Assembly: GCF_010692745.1 (NCBI RefSeq)
Contig: NZ_JAAHTB010000042.1
Span: 1 to 32,162 of the forward strand
Direction of reading: 5' to 3'
DNA: 32,162 nucleotides
From: Methylobacterium sp. BTF04
GTDB lineage: Bacteria > Pseudomonadota > Alphaproteobacteria > Rhizobiales > Beijerinckiaceae
Every line of letters begins with the position of its first letter. Positions within the stretch are counted from its first letter, which is position 1. A program made the position numbers and the translations under genes. The notes beneath the pieces are model-generated. The model searched no databases. It was not told where the DNA came from and worked only from the letters and a program-made list of their open reading frames with translations. This document shows positions 18,200 through 27,201 of this stretch, in pieces.

Positions 18200-19708
18200 T
18201 CAGGCGCCCCTCGGAGCGAGTAGCCCGAGCAGGCCGCCCATCGGGCGACGCGCACGACCGGCGAGCCGTCCGGTCAGTGCCTGAAGCCGGGCGACGTCCT
18301 GCGCCGGCAAGGCACCGAGCATCCGCACGGAGGCGCCATAGACGATCGCCGCGCTACCGACCGCGAGCGGGAGCGAGAACGCCGGGTTGCTCACCAGGTC
18401 GACGCACAGGCGGGCCGTGCCGGCGCACAGGGTGGCGGCGGCGAGCAGCTTTGCCAGGGACACGAGCGGCATCGGACATCCGAGGCGGCGCATGATGAAC
18501 CACGAGCCCCAGCCGACCATCACGGTATGGACGAAGGTGCGGGCGAGCGCTGCGCCCATCATTCCGTAGGCCGGTACGACGAGGAAGCCGGCGGCCACCG
18601 AGAGTGCCGCTCCCACCAATCCGCAGGCGAAGATGAAATCGCTGCGCTCGTGGGCGTAGATCATCTGTGAGCCGACGGAGCCGGTGGCCCCGATCGCGGC
18701 GCCCGCCACCAGGACGCTCGCCACCGGCACCGCGGCCGAGAAATCCGGCCCATAGACCAGGGGCAGCAGGGCCGGCAGGATCGCCGCGAGGCCGAGACAG
18801 GCGGGAAAGAGCAGGAAGGCCATCACCCGCGTCGCCGTGGCGTAGGCGCTCTGCATCCGCTCCGAGGACCGGTTCCCGTAGCTTTCGGAGAAGTAGGGCA
18901 ACAGCCCACCCGTCAACAGAAGCGGCCCCTGGGAGGCGAGGTTCGCGAAGGTGAAGCCCACCGTGAACAGGGCGACCGCCTCGCTGCCCTGGTAGCGCTG
19001 CAGAAAGAAGATTTCCAACCGCGACCAGATCAGGGCCATGGTCAGAGCGCCGGCCCACGAGAACACGGCAAAGCGCATCGTCCGGCGGAGCAGGTCGCGG
19101 TCGATCCTGGCCGGCTGTGCCGCGATGCGCAGAACGATGAAGAGCGGCAGGATGCTGCCGGCGCAATACCCTAAGAGCGCCCCCTCGACCCCGTCGAGAA
19201 GCGCGCCGGCGGCCACCGCTGCGAGTTGCAGCAGGAGAGAGGCGAGGGTCAGCTTCGCGGCCGTATCGAACCGCTGCATGCCACGCAGGAAACCGAGGCC
19301 GAAGCTGGAGACCAGCTGCAACGTGAACAGCAATCCGATCGACCACCAGATCCGCGCGGTGGTGCCCGGCGCAGGCCCATCGGCGGCGTAGCCGAGCCAG
19401 GCGAAGGCCAGGGCACCCAGGACCGCCAGCGCGAGGCAGGGGCGCAGCAGATAGGCGGCGAGGTTCGACGCGGAGGCCTCGTCACCCCGCGCCGTGAGGT
19501 CCGGCAGGTAGCGCGTCAGGGTCTGATAGATCCCGAAATCGGCGAGGGTCACCGCCAGCGTCGCCAGCCAGATGGCATAGGCGATGATGCCGGTCCCCGT
19601 CGGCCCCAGGAGCCGCGCCACGACGACCATGCTGAGGAAGCTGCCGAGGGCCGTCGCCAGGCCGGCCAGCGTGCTGAACAGGGAATTTCTGGCGAAGCGC
19701 TCGGACAT
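18200..19708 (-). CDS. Polysaccharide flippase (Wzx/MATE-like)
   Basis: A 502-residue membrane protein with about 12-14 hydrophobic helices and the typical N-terminus of a Wzx/RfbX protein (NSLFSTLAGLATALGSFLSMVVVARLLGPTGTG, a helix followed by the R-LG-P-G loop). It would flip the undecaprenyl-linked repeat unit across the inner membrane. I take the ATG at 19708, where the hydrophobic protein begins; the frame is open 45 codons further, but that part lies inside the glycosyltransferase gene. Only 4 bp separate its start from the TAG of that gene, so the two are translated from one message. Together with the Wzy-like gene at 24319 it defines a Wzx/Wzy pathway. Confidence 0.9.
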   Translation of the reverse strand: MSERFARNSLFSTLAGLATALGSFLSMVVVARLLGPTGTGIIAYAIWLATLAVTLADFGIYQTLTRYLPDLTARGDEASASNLAAYLLRPCLALAVLGALAFAWLGYAADGPAPGTTARIWWSIGLLFTLQLVSSFGLGFLRGMQRFDTAAKLTLASLLLQLAAVAAGALLDGVEGALLGYCAGSILPLFIVLRIAAQPARIDRDLLRRTMRFAVFSWAGALTMALIWSRLEIFFLQRYQGSEAVALFTVGFTFANLASQGPLLLTGGLLPYFSESYGNRSSERMQSAYATATRVMAFLLFPACLGLAAILPALLPLVYGPDFSAAVPVASVLVAGAAIGATGSVGSQMIYAHERSDFIFACGLVGAALSVAAGFLVVPAYGMMGAALARTFVHTVMVGWGSWFIMRRLGCPMPLVSLAKLLAAATLCAGTARLCVDLVSNPAFSLPLAVGSAAIVYGASVRMLGALPAQDVARLQALTGRLAGRARRPMGGLLGLLAPRGA

Positions 19709-19712
19709 CGAT

Positions 19713-20858
19713 CTACTCTCGGCCGGTCGAAATGTCGGAGCGCACGAGGATCGCCGCCTTGGCGGAGGGCGCGACCACGCGATCGCGCAGACCGACCCTG
19801 TCGAGGGCGCGCTGATAGACCTGCACCGTCTCGTCCGCGACACGACGGGTATCGAGCCAGTCGCAGCCGTCGGCGGACGCCTCGCGCCACCGCTTCAGGG
19901 CGGCCGGATCGTCGAGGAGGGTGCAGAGCGCACGCGCAAGCGCGGCCGGATCGCTCGGCGGCACCAGCAGGCCGGCACGTCCGTCCTCGAGCACCTCCGG
20001 TATGCCGCCAACATCGCACCCGATCACGGCGCAGCCCGCCTCGCGCGCTTCCGCGATCACCAGCCCGAACGGCTCGCTGCGGGAGGCCAGGACGAAGATG
20101 TCCGCCTGCTGATAGAATGGCCGAGGGTCCGGCTGAAAACCCGAGAAGCGGATGCGATCCCGGTGTGCGCTGTGGCTCGCCTGCGCCATGAACGTCGCCC
20201 GGTCGGGGCCGTCACCGACGATGTACAGGGCCGCACTCGGGTGGCGCTCGGCGACGTTGTCGAACGCGGCGATCAGGTCACCGATGCCCTTGCGTGCGTA
20301 CAGGCCTGCGACGGTCAGGATCGCCGGATGCGCGAGTTCGATGGCCGATGCGGCGGACGCGGTGGCGCGGCGCGGTGAGTTGAGGGGCCCGTTGCGGACC
20401 ACGTCGATCTTGGCCGCCCGGATGCCGCGCTGGGCCATGCGGGTGGCCACCGCCGCGCTGACCGCGATCACCCGGTCGCCGACACCCATGGCCAGGGCGC
20501 TGCGCTGCCACTCGTTATGGACCGTCGTGACCAGGCGCCAGGCAGCTCGGCCGCGGATCATTCGCGCCAGGAGCGCACCGGTCATCATGTGCGCGTGGAC
20601 GATTTCGGGCCGGACCGTCTTGAGAACCCGGCGCAGTCCCAGCATCGACCTGGGCAGCGTGAAGGGCGCACGCCAGTTCTGATGCAGCATCGTATGCCGG
20701 ACTCCGTGACGGGCCAGCAGCGCGACATAGGATCCACCTGCACTGGCGAAGGCCACATCGTGCCCCGCGTCGGCCTGCCGGCAGGCGACGTCGACGGCCA
20801 CGTTCATGATGCCGTTGCCGATCTCGTGGCAATGATTGGCGAGGTGCAGGATTCTCAC
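19713..20858 (-). CDS. Family 4 glycosyltransferase
   Basis: A 381-residue GT-B enzyme. VRILHLANHCHEIGNGIMNV is the N-terminal acceptor loop and VHAHMMTGALLAR follows. The C-terminal domain has LTVAGLYARKGIGDL, YIVGDGPDR and the E-x7-E motif in SEPFGLVIAEAREAG, ending with VPPSDPAALA. It would add a sugar to the repeat unit. I take the GTG at 20858, with GGGAGG about 9 nt upstream. That GTG overlaps the TGA of the preceding gene (GTGA), so translation is coupled. The longer open frame to 20990 is Arg-rich and runs inside the preceding gene. Confidence 0.9.
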   Translation of the reverse strand: MRILHLANHCHEIGNGIMNVAVDVACRQADAGHDVAFASAGGSYVALLARHGVRHTMLHQNWRAPFTLPRSMLGLRRVLKTVRPEIVHAHMMTGALLARMIRGRAAWRLVTTVHNEWQRSALAMGVGDRVIAVSAAVATRMAQRGIRAAKIDVVRNGPLNSPRRATASAASAIELAHPAILTVAGLYARKGIGDLIAAFDNVAERHPSAALYIVGDGPDRATFMAQASHSAHRDRIRFSGFQPDPRPFYQQADIFVLASRSEPFGLVIAEAREAGCAVIGCDVGGIPEVLEDGRAGLLVPPSDPAALARALCTLLDDPAALKRWREASADGCDWLDTRRVADETVQVYQRALDRVGLRDRVVAPSAKAAILVRSDISTGRE

Positions 20859-22108
20859 CGGTGCGCGCCTCCCGAGATCATCCGGCGACCTTGCGCCTGC
20901 AGGGCGCGTCCGGAATGGGCGAGTTCGATGAGACCCAGTCCGGCGCGGCCGAGGTCGGGAAACAGCCGCACCACAGCGCCCTCGCGCCACAGGCTTTCGC
21001 GGATGCGGGCAAGCGGACCCGGTGCGCCGGCCCGGCCCGCGAACTGCGCCACGCGCTCGATCCGGCCGAAGTCACGCGACCGATCGTCGAGGCTCAGCAG
21101 ATCGACGGCCGCGCGATCGGGCCACACCACGGCCCGCCGGAACTGCCGCCACGCGAGGTCCGCCCGAGCGGATACGTCCGGTAACGCCGCACGATCGAGA
21201 TCCTCCACATACGCCATGGCCCCGGAGAAAAGGCCCTTCTCGTCGTGCCCGATCCGCTCCTGCCACCCTTCGATCTCGAGATTCGACTTCGGTGTCGCGC
21301 CGCTTTCCGCCGGAGCAAACACCCGCACGCTCGGCAGGTCTGGCTCGAGTACGGCCTCGATGAGGTGCCAGAACCGAAGCGCGGAGGTTCGCACGTCCCA
21401 CGGCCGATAGACATCGCTCTCGACGCTGAGGCCGCGGGTGCAATCGAAATGCGGGGTCGCGAGGCGCTTGTAGTTGCTCCGCGCGAATTGCAGGCAGAAC
21501 CAGCGGCGGTCGGCAATCCCGTCCCGCAGCAGGCGCACGGTGCTGCCGTAGAGACCGGTATCGCAGAGAATGACGGTGCGACGTCCGGACGTTCTGGCAT
21601 CGAGATGCGCGCGAAAGCGCTCGTCCTGAACGGCGATCTCACGGCGGATCGCGAGCGCCCATGGATCGGCGGCGGTCAGGAGATCGGCAAAGCGCTTGGC
21701 CTGGAACGTCCCCTTCCAGGCGGGGCCCAAGGCGATGTCGTCGCGCTGGGCGAGCGCGGCGGCGACCTCGTTCATCGGGCGCCCGGCGAATTCACGCCCG
21801 AGCTCGGACAGCAGCGCTTCTCCGGGATTGGCAGCACCGGTTCGCGCCGCCACCAGGCGCGACACCATCAGGGATTCGTGCGGGACCGTGACGGGAAGAT
21901 CGGTCCTGGCGAGGAACCCCTCATAGACCATCCGCATGCGCAGACCGCCGCGCGCGCAGAACAGCAGGACCGCATCGTCGGGCTGGGGAAAGAATCGTTG
22001 GTACAGCCAGAGCCGAAGCGAGAACTCGGTGAGGATCGGCCCGAGGACCGTATAGCCGAAGGTCTGCGCGGCGGTCCGGGTGGATGCGGAACGCGGTTGG
22101 CCGGTCAT
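20855..22108 (-). CDS. Partner domain of a HAD-type (COG5610-like) protein, as a separate gene
   Basis: A 417-residue protein of unknown function. FGYTVLGPILTEF (17-29), LLFCARGGLRMRMVYE (48-63), MVSRLVAARTG (81-91) and VILCDTGLYGSTVRLL resemble segments I recall from the C-terminal half of long HAD proteins in polysaccharide loci. There they read like GYRxLGP, FLARDGxxMxxVY, YVSR and DIGWxGT. The HAD half is the gene immediately upstream, and the two overlap by ATGA. The arrangement suggests that the two subunits work together. The CDTGLYGST loop could bind a phosphate group. I cannot assign a reaction. Assignment to this family is from memory and needs a profile search. Confidence 0.7.
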   Translation of the reverse strand: MTGQPRSASTRTAAQTFGYTVLGPILTEFSLRLWLYQRFFPQPDDAVLLFCARGGLRMRMVYEGFLARTDLPVTVPHESLMVSRLVAARTGAANPGEALLSELGREFAGRPMNEVAAALAQRDDIALGPAWKGTFQAKRFADLLTAADPWALAIRREIAVQDERFRAHLDARTSGRRTVILCDTGLYGSTVRLLRDGIADRRWFCLQFARSNYKRLATPHFDCTRGLSVESDVYRPWDVRTSALRFWHLIEAVLEPDLPSVRVFAPAESGATPKSNLEIEGWQERIGHDEKGLFSGAMAYVEDLDRAALPDVSARADLAWRQFRRAVVWPDRAAVDLLSLDDRSRDFGRIERVAQFAGRAGAPGPLARIRESLWREGAVVRLFPDLGRAGLGLIELAHSGRALQAQGRRMISGGAHR

Positions 22109-22875
22109 GCGAACCTGCTGCCCAGACGCGCGGACGGGCCTGTCGGCGAAAGCGCATGGAGAAGCCGCGCACGGACCGCATCCATCTTGCGCCGGAGCCG
22201 GACGTGTCGCGGCCGCACCACCTGCCACGCGCGAATTCCCTTGGCGCGCGCCATCGCGACGTCGGCGGTAAAATCGTCGCCGATATGCAGCACGTCGCCG
22301 GGGTGCACACCCTCGACGTGCAGAACCTTCGGGAAAATCGCCCCCGTGCGCTTGGTCGCATCATAGTCCGCGCTGGTGTGGATCGCCGCGATCGGATGAC
22401 CGGGCGCCAATGTGTCGAGGAGATGCGCGATCGTCGCGGCCGTATGGTAGGTGTCGCTCACGGCGATGATCCGCCGGCCGGCCTTGGCCTGCGTTCCGAG
22501 CCAGCTGAAAAGGGGTTGATTCGGCGCGAGTTGTCGGCGCTCCACCGCGATCTCGGCTTCATGCAGGATCGCGGCACCCCGGGCGTCGAGGGCGAGAATC
22601 TGGGACATCGCGTCGACGATGTCCGCGAATCTCACGTCTCCGGAGGGGTCGGCGAGATCGAGCGCGCGGTAGGCGTGACGCTGGACGTCGATCCGCGTCC
22701 GCCAGACCGTGGCGGGATCACGAACGAAGCCGCATTCGGCAAGGCGGCGGGAGGCGAGGACGGCGACATCCCGCAGGCGCCGCGTCTCCGAGCGGTGGTC
22801 CCGGTGCAGCAGCGTATCGAATACGTCGCACGATACGAGCGTCGCATGGCCGATCTCGGGTGGACGCATCTGCAT
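22105..22875 (-). CDS. HAD-superfamily hydrolase-like protein
   Basis: A 256-residue HAD protein. Motif I is SCDVFDTLL with Asp17 as nucleophile, motif II is IIAVSDTYHT, the motif III Lys is in DATKRTG, and motif IV is VLHIGDDFTADV. Motif I reads D-V-F-D-T, so the +2 position, usually the acid/base Asp of phosphatases, is Phe; the Asp sits at +3. Phosphatase chemistry may therefore be altered. I take the ATG at 22875, with AGGA 6 nt upstream, rather than the GTG at 22914. It is the first gene of the minus-strand operon and overlaps the next gene by 4 bp. The substrate may be a sugar phosphate or a lipid-linked sugar; this is inference. Confidence 0.8.
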   Translation of the reverse strand: MQMRPPEIGHATLVSCDVFDTLLHRDHRSETRRLRDVAVLASRRLAECGFVRDPATVWRTRIDVQRHAYRALDLADPSGDVRFADIVDAMSQILALDARGAAILHEAEIAVERRQLAPNQPLFSWLGTQAKAGRRIIAVSDTYHTAATIAHLLDTLAPGHPIAAIHTSADYDATKRTGAIFPKVLHVEGVHPGDVLHIGDDFTADVAMARAKGIRAWQVVRPRHVRLRRKMDAVRARLLHALSPTGPSARLGSRFA

Positions 22876-23104
22876 GTCCGATCCTGATGAGAAATCGTTG
22901 GCCGAGCTCTTCACACAACCCCGGTTGTCGCGATGGGGTGTCTCACCTTTTGCCGAGGGTCGGTTAATTACAAAGAGGGCAAAATCCGTACGTAGTCAGG
23001 CAAAATCTGACAAGATCGGCGGCTTTAGCTGACGCATCGCCGTTATCTCTCGACCGTAGTCTCCTGCCATCGACCAGACTAAGCGGCAGTGAAAGCAGGG
23101 GCGG
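22876..23104. promoter_or_regulatory. Divergent promoter gap (HAD operon / GT4)
   Basis: A 229-bp gap between two outward-reading units. It holds AAAATCTGACA (23002-23012), a one-base variant of the repeated motif, which here forms a dyad GTCAG-N7-CTGAC (22995-23011). GGTTAATTACAAAG lies at 22963-22976. It probably controls the six-gene operon and the GT4-Wzy-GH16 run together. Confidence 0.45.
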
Positions 23105-24241
23105 ATGCGGATTGCTATCGTGCACTACTGGCTTGTCGGCATGCGCGGGGGCGAGAAGGTAATCGAATCGCTCTGCCGCATGTATCCAGAAGCAGATATC
23201 TTTACGCATGTCTATCGCCCCGATGCGGTCAGTCAACTTATCCGCGAGCGGCGGGTGACGCAGACGTTCATCGGCTCGCTGCCGTTCGCGGCGAAGCTCT
23301 ACAAGAACTACCTGCCGTTGATGCCGATGGCGTTGGAGCAGCTCGACCTGCGGGGCTACGATCTGATCATCAGCAGCGAATCGGGGCCGGCCAAGGGCAT
23401 CATCCCGCCCCCAGGCTCGGTTCACATCTGCTACTGCCACTCGCCGATGCGGTATGTCTGGAACATGTTCCACGAATACCGGCGAACGACAGGGTTCCTC
23501 AAGCGGATCCTGATGCTGCCGGCGGCCCATTACATTCGCATGTGGGATGCGCTCTCGGCGCAGCGTGTCGACCACTACGTCGCCAATTCGCACACGGTGG
23601 CGCAGCGCATCGCGCGCTATTATCGGCGCGAGTCGGAGGTCATTCCGCCGCCGGTGGCCGTGGCCGATTTCTACATCGACCCGGCCGCGCAGGACAGCGA
23701 GACCTGGCTGATGGCGGGCGAACTCGTCGCCTACAAGCGGCCCGATCTGGCGGTGCAGGCGTTCAACCAGATGCGACGCCGGCTCGTGGTCGTCGGTGGG
23801 GGCGAGATGCTGGAGGAGCTGCGCCGTCTGGCCGGCCCGACCGTCACCATTCTCGGGCCGCAACCGTTCGCGAAACTGCGCCAACTCTACGCCGAGAGTT
23901 TTGCCCTGGTCTTTCCGGGGGAGGAGGATTTCGGCATCGTTCCGGTGGAGGCGATGGCCAGCGGTCGCCCGGTCCTGGCATTCGGCAAGGGCGGCGCCAC
24001 CGAAACGGTGGTCGACGGCGTGACCGGCCTGTTCTTTGACGAGCAAAGCGTCGACGCGATCATCGCGGGTGTCGACCGCATGGCGACGATGGAGATCGAT
24101 TCGAACGCGATCCGGCGTCATGCCGAACGGTTCACCACCGCGGTCTTCGAACGCCGGATGCGGATGTTCATCGATTCCAAGATGATCCCGGCCGCCCCGC
24201 GCCAGTCGGATGTCCCGAACCTCGTCGCGATCGGACGATGA
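23105..24241 (+). CDS. Family 4 glycosyltransferase
   Basis: A 378-residue GT-B enzyme. The N-terminus (RIAIVHYWLVGMRGGEKVIE) is typical of GT4 enzymes of EPS and O-antigen loci. It has CYCHSPMRYVWNMFHEY and VANSHTVAQRI in the acceptor half. The donor half has AGELVAYKRPDLAV, VVVGGGEM and the E-x7-E motif in EEDFGIVPVEAMASGRPVLAF. Many relatives with this N-terminus are mannosyltransferases, but the sugar cannot be fixed here. AGGGGCGG sits just before the ATG. It is the first gene of a plus-strand run with the polymerase (78 bp on) and the second GH16. Confidence 0.92.
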   Translation: MRIAIVHYWLVGMRGGEKVIESLCRMYPEADIFTHVYRPDAVSQLIRERRVTQTFIGSLPFAAKLYKNYLPLMPMALEQLDLRGYDLIISSESGPAKGIIPPPGSVHICYCHSPMRYVWNMFHEYRRTTGFLKRILMLPAAHYIRMWDALSAQRVDHYVANSHTVAQRIARYYRRESEVIPPPVAVADFYIDPAAQDSETWLMAGELVAYKRPDLAVQAFNQMRRRLVVVGGGEMLEELRRLAGPTVTILGPQPFAKLRQLYAESFALVFPGEEDFGIVPVEAMASGRPVLAFGKGGATETVVDGVTGLFFDEQSVDAIIAGVDRMATMEIDSNAIRRHAERFTTAVFERRMRMFIDSKMIPAAPRQSDVPNLVAIGR

Positions 24242-24318
24242 GCGGCGGCGTGCACGCACGGACTGTTCGCCCTCTCGACCGGACGATGGGTCCGGACCCG
24301 CGGAGGGACTTCTAGCCG

Positions 24319-25776
24319 ATGTCGTTCGAATGGATCGGCTTCGCCACGGTGATCGTCGGCCTGCTCTGCATCGTGCAGGGACGGCGCTTTGCGATCTACA
24401 GCTTCGTCTGCTCGACGTTGCTGGGGGCGGCTGCCGCGTCGGTCCTGACGGCGCTCGGCTCGGCCAACCTGCCACCGGCCACCCTGCTGCTCGGCTTCCT
24501 CGTGCTCATGGTCCTCTGGGGGCCCCTGTTCCGGCATTTCGTCCAGGTTTTTGCGTGGCCGAAGCCCGGCTTCTGGCTCCTGATGACGCTGATCTACGCC
24601 ACGGTGGTCGCGATCTTCAGCCCACGAATCCTGGCCGGCGCAACCTACGTCTTCACGATCGCCCGCACCGATGCGGGGCCAGGACTTCTGCTCACCCCGC
24701 TCGCACCGGTGAGCGGCAACCTCACCCAGATGGCGTACTTCGCCGGCGACGTGTTCTGTTTTGCCGTTTGCTACGTCTTTGCCCGGGATCGCGAGGGCAA
24801 GCACTGGATGGCGCAAGCGCTGCTCGCCTGTGGCGTCGGCAACATTCTGTTTGCGGCGCTCGACTACCTGACCTTCTTCACGGGTACGGCCGACAGCCTC
24901 GGCTTCATGCGCAATGCGACCTACCGGATGCTCGATACCGCCGAGGTCCTTGGCTTCAAACGGCTGGTCGGCTCGTTTCCCGAGGCGTCCGCGTTCGCCA
25001 GCACCACGCTGGCGCTCTTCGCTTTCGCATTGAACCTCTGGCTCAACGGCTATCGCTCCCGCCTCGTGGGTCCGCTCGCCCTGCTGCTGTTCGCGGCCCT
25101 GATCCTGTCCACCTCGACCACGGCCTATGCCGGCGTCTCGCTGTATCTCGCGCTGGTCTACGCCGGTGGCCTGCTGCGCCTCGTCTCCGGCCGCAGCGGG
25201 ACGAATCGGATCGCCTTCCTTCTGCTGGCTCCGATCCTGGGCGGATGCCTCGTCATGGCGATCATGCTCGACGATGCCCTGACCATCACCGTCAGCGATA
25301 CCCTCCAGCAGCTCATCTTCCTCAAGGGAACCACGGCGTCGGCGCTCGAGCGCGGCAGTTGGAACACCCAGGCGATGACGAACTTCTTCGACAGCTATGG
25401 CTTCGGCGTCGGCGTCGGCAGCGCACGGGCCTCCAACGTCCTGATCGCCGTGCTGGCGAATATCGGCGTGTTCGGCGCGGTCACCTACGGCGCCTTCGCC
25501 GTTGGCTGTTTCAGGGCCCCCCGCTTGGAGCCGGACCCGGGCCTGCGGGCGATCCGCGAGGCGGCGGCCTCGGCTTGCCTGGCTTTGCTCGTCGCCGGAT
25601 GCCTCGCCGGGACCACCATCGACCTCGGCCTCCTGTTCTTCATCTGCGCGGCCCTGGCGGCCTCGCCGACATTCGTCCGCGAGCCCGCAGCGGCAGGCGC
25701 AGTCGCGCGCTCCCGATCGAAGCGGGTCGTGCAGAAACCCTCTCCGTCGGCCACCGATGGCCTGTCACCGGCTTGA
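24319..25776 (+). CDS. Wzy-like polysaccharide polymerase (O-antigen ligase/polymerase family)
   Basis: A 485-residue inner membrane protein with about 11-12 hydrophobic helices and a large periplasmic loop. Near the C-terminus, ALERGSWNTQAMTNFFDSYGFGVGVGSARASN fits the R-W and GxGxGS pattern of O-antigen ligase/Wzy proteins. It would join flipped repeat units in the periplasm. The basis is mainly topology, this motif and location, since such polymerases share little sequence. GGAGGG lies about 10 nt before the ATG. The last 40 residues are polar and probably cytoplasmic. The next gene starts 37 bp downstream. Confidence 0.8.
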   Translation: MSFEWIGFATVIVGLLCIVQGRRFAIYSFVCSTLLGAAAASVLTALGSANLPPATLLLGFLVLMVLWGPLFRHFVQVFAWPKPGFWLLMTLIYATVVAIFSPRILAGATYVFTIARTDAGPGLLLTPLAPVSGNLTQMAYFAGDVFCFAVCYVFARDREGKHWMAQALLACGVGNILFAALDYLTFFTGTADSLGFMRNATYRMLDTAEVLGFKRLVGSFPEASAFASTTLALFAFALNLWLNGYRSRLVGPLALLLFAALILSTSTTAYAGVSLYLALVYAGGLLRLVSGRSGTNRIAFLLLAPILGGCLVMAIMLDDALTITVSDTLQQLIFLKGTTASALERGSWNTQAMTNFFDSYGFGVGVGSARASNVLIAVLANIGVFGAVTYGAFAVGCFRAPRLEPDPGLRAIREAAASACLALLVAGCLAGTTIDLGLLFFICAALAASPTFVREPAAAGAVARSRSKRVVQKPSPSATDGLSPA

Positions 25777-25813
25777 CGCGATTTCCGTCGAACCCCTTCA
25801 TTCGAGTTCAGCC

Positions 25814-27121
25814 ATGCCCTCCATGCTGCGCCTCATTCCCCTGCGGCGCCCGCCACCGCGCGGGACCCGACGATGGCTGCTCGTCGGATGCAGCGCGATC
25901 GCGGTCATCGCCGTCCTGTCGAGCAAAAGCCCGTCCGGTGAAGCCCCGACAGCAGGCAAGGCCGGAGCGCTTCCGTCCGAGCCCCCTACCCTCCAGCTGA
26001 CGTCACCGGGGCCCACGGGCGTCGCGACCTACAATCAGGTCCAGGGCGCGAAAGCCTATACCGCGCGCATCGACGATGCGGGCATGCGGGTGCGCGCCGA
26101 GCGTGTCCGCTTTGCCGGCCTCGCCAAGGGGCTTCGGAGTGTGGCCATCGTCGTCGGCGGCATCTGGACGATGGCCGTGCCGGACCCGGACGGACGGTTC
26201 GAGGCGTTCGTCGATCTGTCGATGGCCCTCACCGGACCCTTGGTGGTCGATGTCTACGGGTGGGATTCACCGCCCGACAATCATGCCTTCAAGACCGCGT
26301 TGAACCTGCGGGTTCATCTCTTCGTAGAGGGGGGCCAGGACGGTACGCCGCCGGTGGACCGTCCGGCCGGCCATCCGGCGCACGGCCGCGCCCTGGTCTG
26401 GAACGAGTCGTTCGATCGGCTCTCGCCCAAGGTCTGGTATGCCGGGCCGAAGCCAGACGGCCAGGAATACGGCGCGGCCGCGTTCCTCGGCTATGACGCC
26501 CCCGAGGGATCGCCCTACACGATCATGGGCGGCTTCCTGCGTATTCGGGCCACCCACATGCCCGAGCGGATCGATCCGGCCGGGTTCGGCCGCACCTGGG
26601 TCACGGGTCACCTCTCCACCGGATTTCCGGATGGGTCAGCCAGCGGCGCGTTCCGCAAAGGCTATTTCGAAGCCCGCATGATGCTCCCGGCCGGCCCCGG
26701 GTGCTGGTCCGCCTTCTGGCTTCTCGACCAGGCGGGCATCCGCACCAGCGCCACCGAGGGTGCCGTCGAGGTCGACGTGATCGAGGGCTATGGTCACGCG
26801 ACCACGTCCTACGTCGCGACCGAGCACGACTGGCCCGCGCCTTCGGCGAAGGCGGTGGGCTATAAGCGCGAGCAGAGAAACATCGTCGGAATACCGGATT
26901 ACGCGCTCGCGTTTCACGATTACGGCGTCGAGATCACCGATGACGAGATGATTTTCTACTTCGACGGGGCCGCCAAGTTTCGGGCGCCGCTGTTCCGCCA
27001 CCAGACCGTCTCGCCGTTCTTCATGATGCTGACTCTGGCCATCAGCCAGGATTGGCCCGTCACCGTGCCACCGTCGGGCTATTACGATCTGTGGATCGAT
27101 CAGGTGCGGGTCTACCAGTAG
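25814..27121 (+). CDS. Membrane-anchored GH16 glycoside hydrolase
   Basis: A 435-residue protein. Arg-rich residues 1-20 precede a hydrophobic helix (about 21-36, LLVGCSAIAVIAVLSS) that acts as signal anchor or signal peptide. LVGC resembles a lipobox, but the hydrophobic part lies mostly after the Cys, so a lipoprotein is unlikely. Residues about 45-185 form a domain I do not recognise. The GH16 domain follows, with the EVDVIE motif (Glu319 nucleophile, Asp321, Glu324 acid/base), SAFWLLDQ before it and LWIDQVRVYQ at the end. It would hydrolyse or transglycosylate the polymer in the periplasm, as ExoK-type glycanases do for succinoglycan. I take the ATG at 25814; the ribosome binding site is weak. 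Confidence 0.87.
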   Translation: MPSMLRLIPLRRPPPRGTRRWLLVGCSAIAVIAVLSSKSPSGEAPTAGKAGALPSEPPTLQLTSPGPTGVATYNQVQGAKAYTARIDDAGMRVRAERVRFAGLAKGLRSVAIVVGGIWTMAVPDPDGRFEAFVDLSMALTGPLVVDVYGWDSPPDNHAFKTALNLRVHLFVEGGQDGTPPVDRPAGHPAHGRALVWNESFDRLSPKVWYAGPKPDGQEYGAAAFLGYDAPEGSPYTIMGGFLRIRATHMPERIDPAGFGRTWVTGHLSTGFPDGSASGAFRKGYFEARMMLPAGPGCWSAFWLLDQAGIRTSATEGAVEVDVIEGYGHATTSYVATEHDWPAPSAKAVGYKREQRNIVGIPDYALAFHDYGVEITDDEMIFYFDGAAKFRAPLFRHQTVSPFFMMLTLAISQDWPVTVPPSGYYDLWIDQVRVYQ

Positions 27122-27161
27122 CCACCGGCATCCCTTGGCCCTCGGATGCGCCGGAAAAGCT

Positions 27162-27191
27162 TTGCGGTGTCGGACTGGTCCGACACCGCAA
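27162..27191 (-). terminator. Perfect 14-bp palindromic stem between convergent genes
   Basis: TTGCGGTGTCGGAC (27162-27175) is exactly complementary to 27178-27191, with only two bases between arms. Read on the minus strand it starts 10 bp after the methyltransferase stop and is followed by AGCTTTTCC, a short T-run, so it fits an intrinsic terminator. It may also block transcripts from the GH16 gene. Confidence 0.75.
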
Positions 27192-27201
27192 GTAGAAACG
27201 C

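Noticed and set aside
25853..25950. Lipobox (LVGC) in the second GH16 protein
   Set aside because: The hydrophobic stretch lies mostly after the Cys, not before it as a lipoprotein signal requires.
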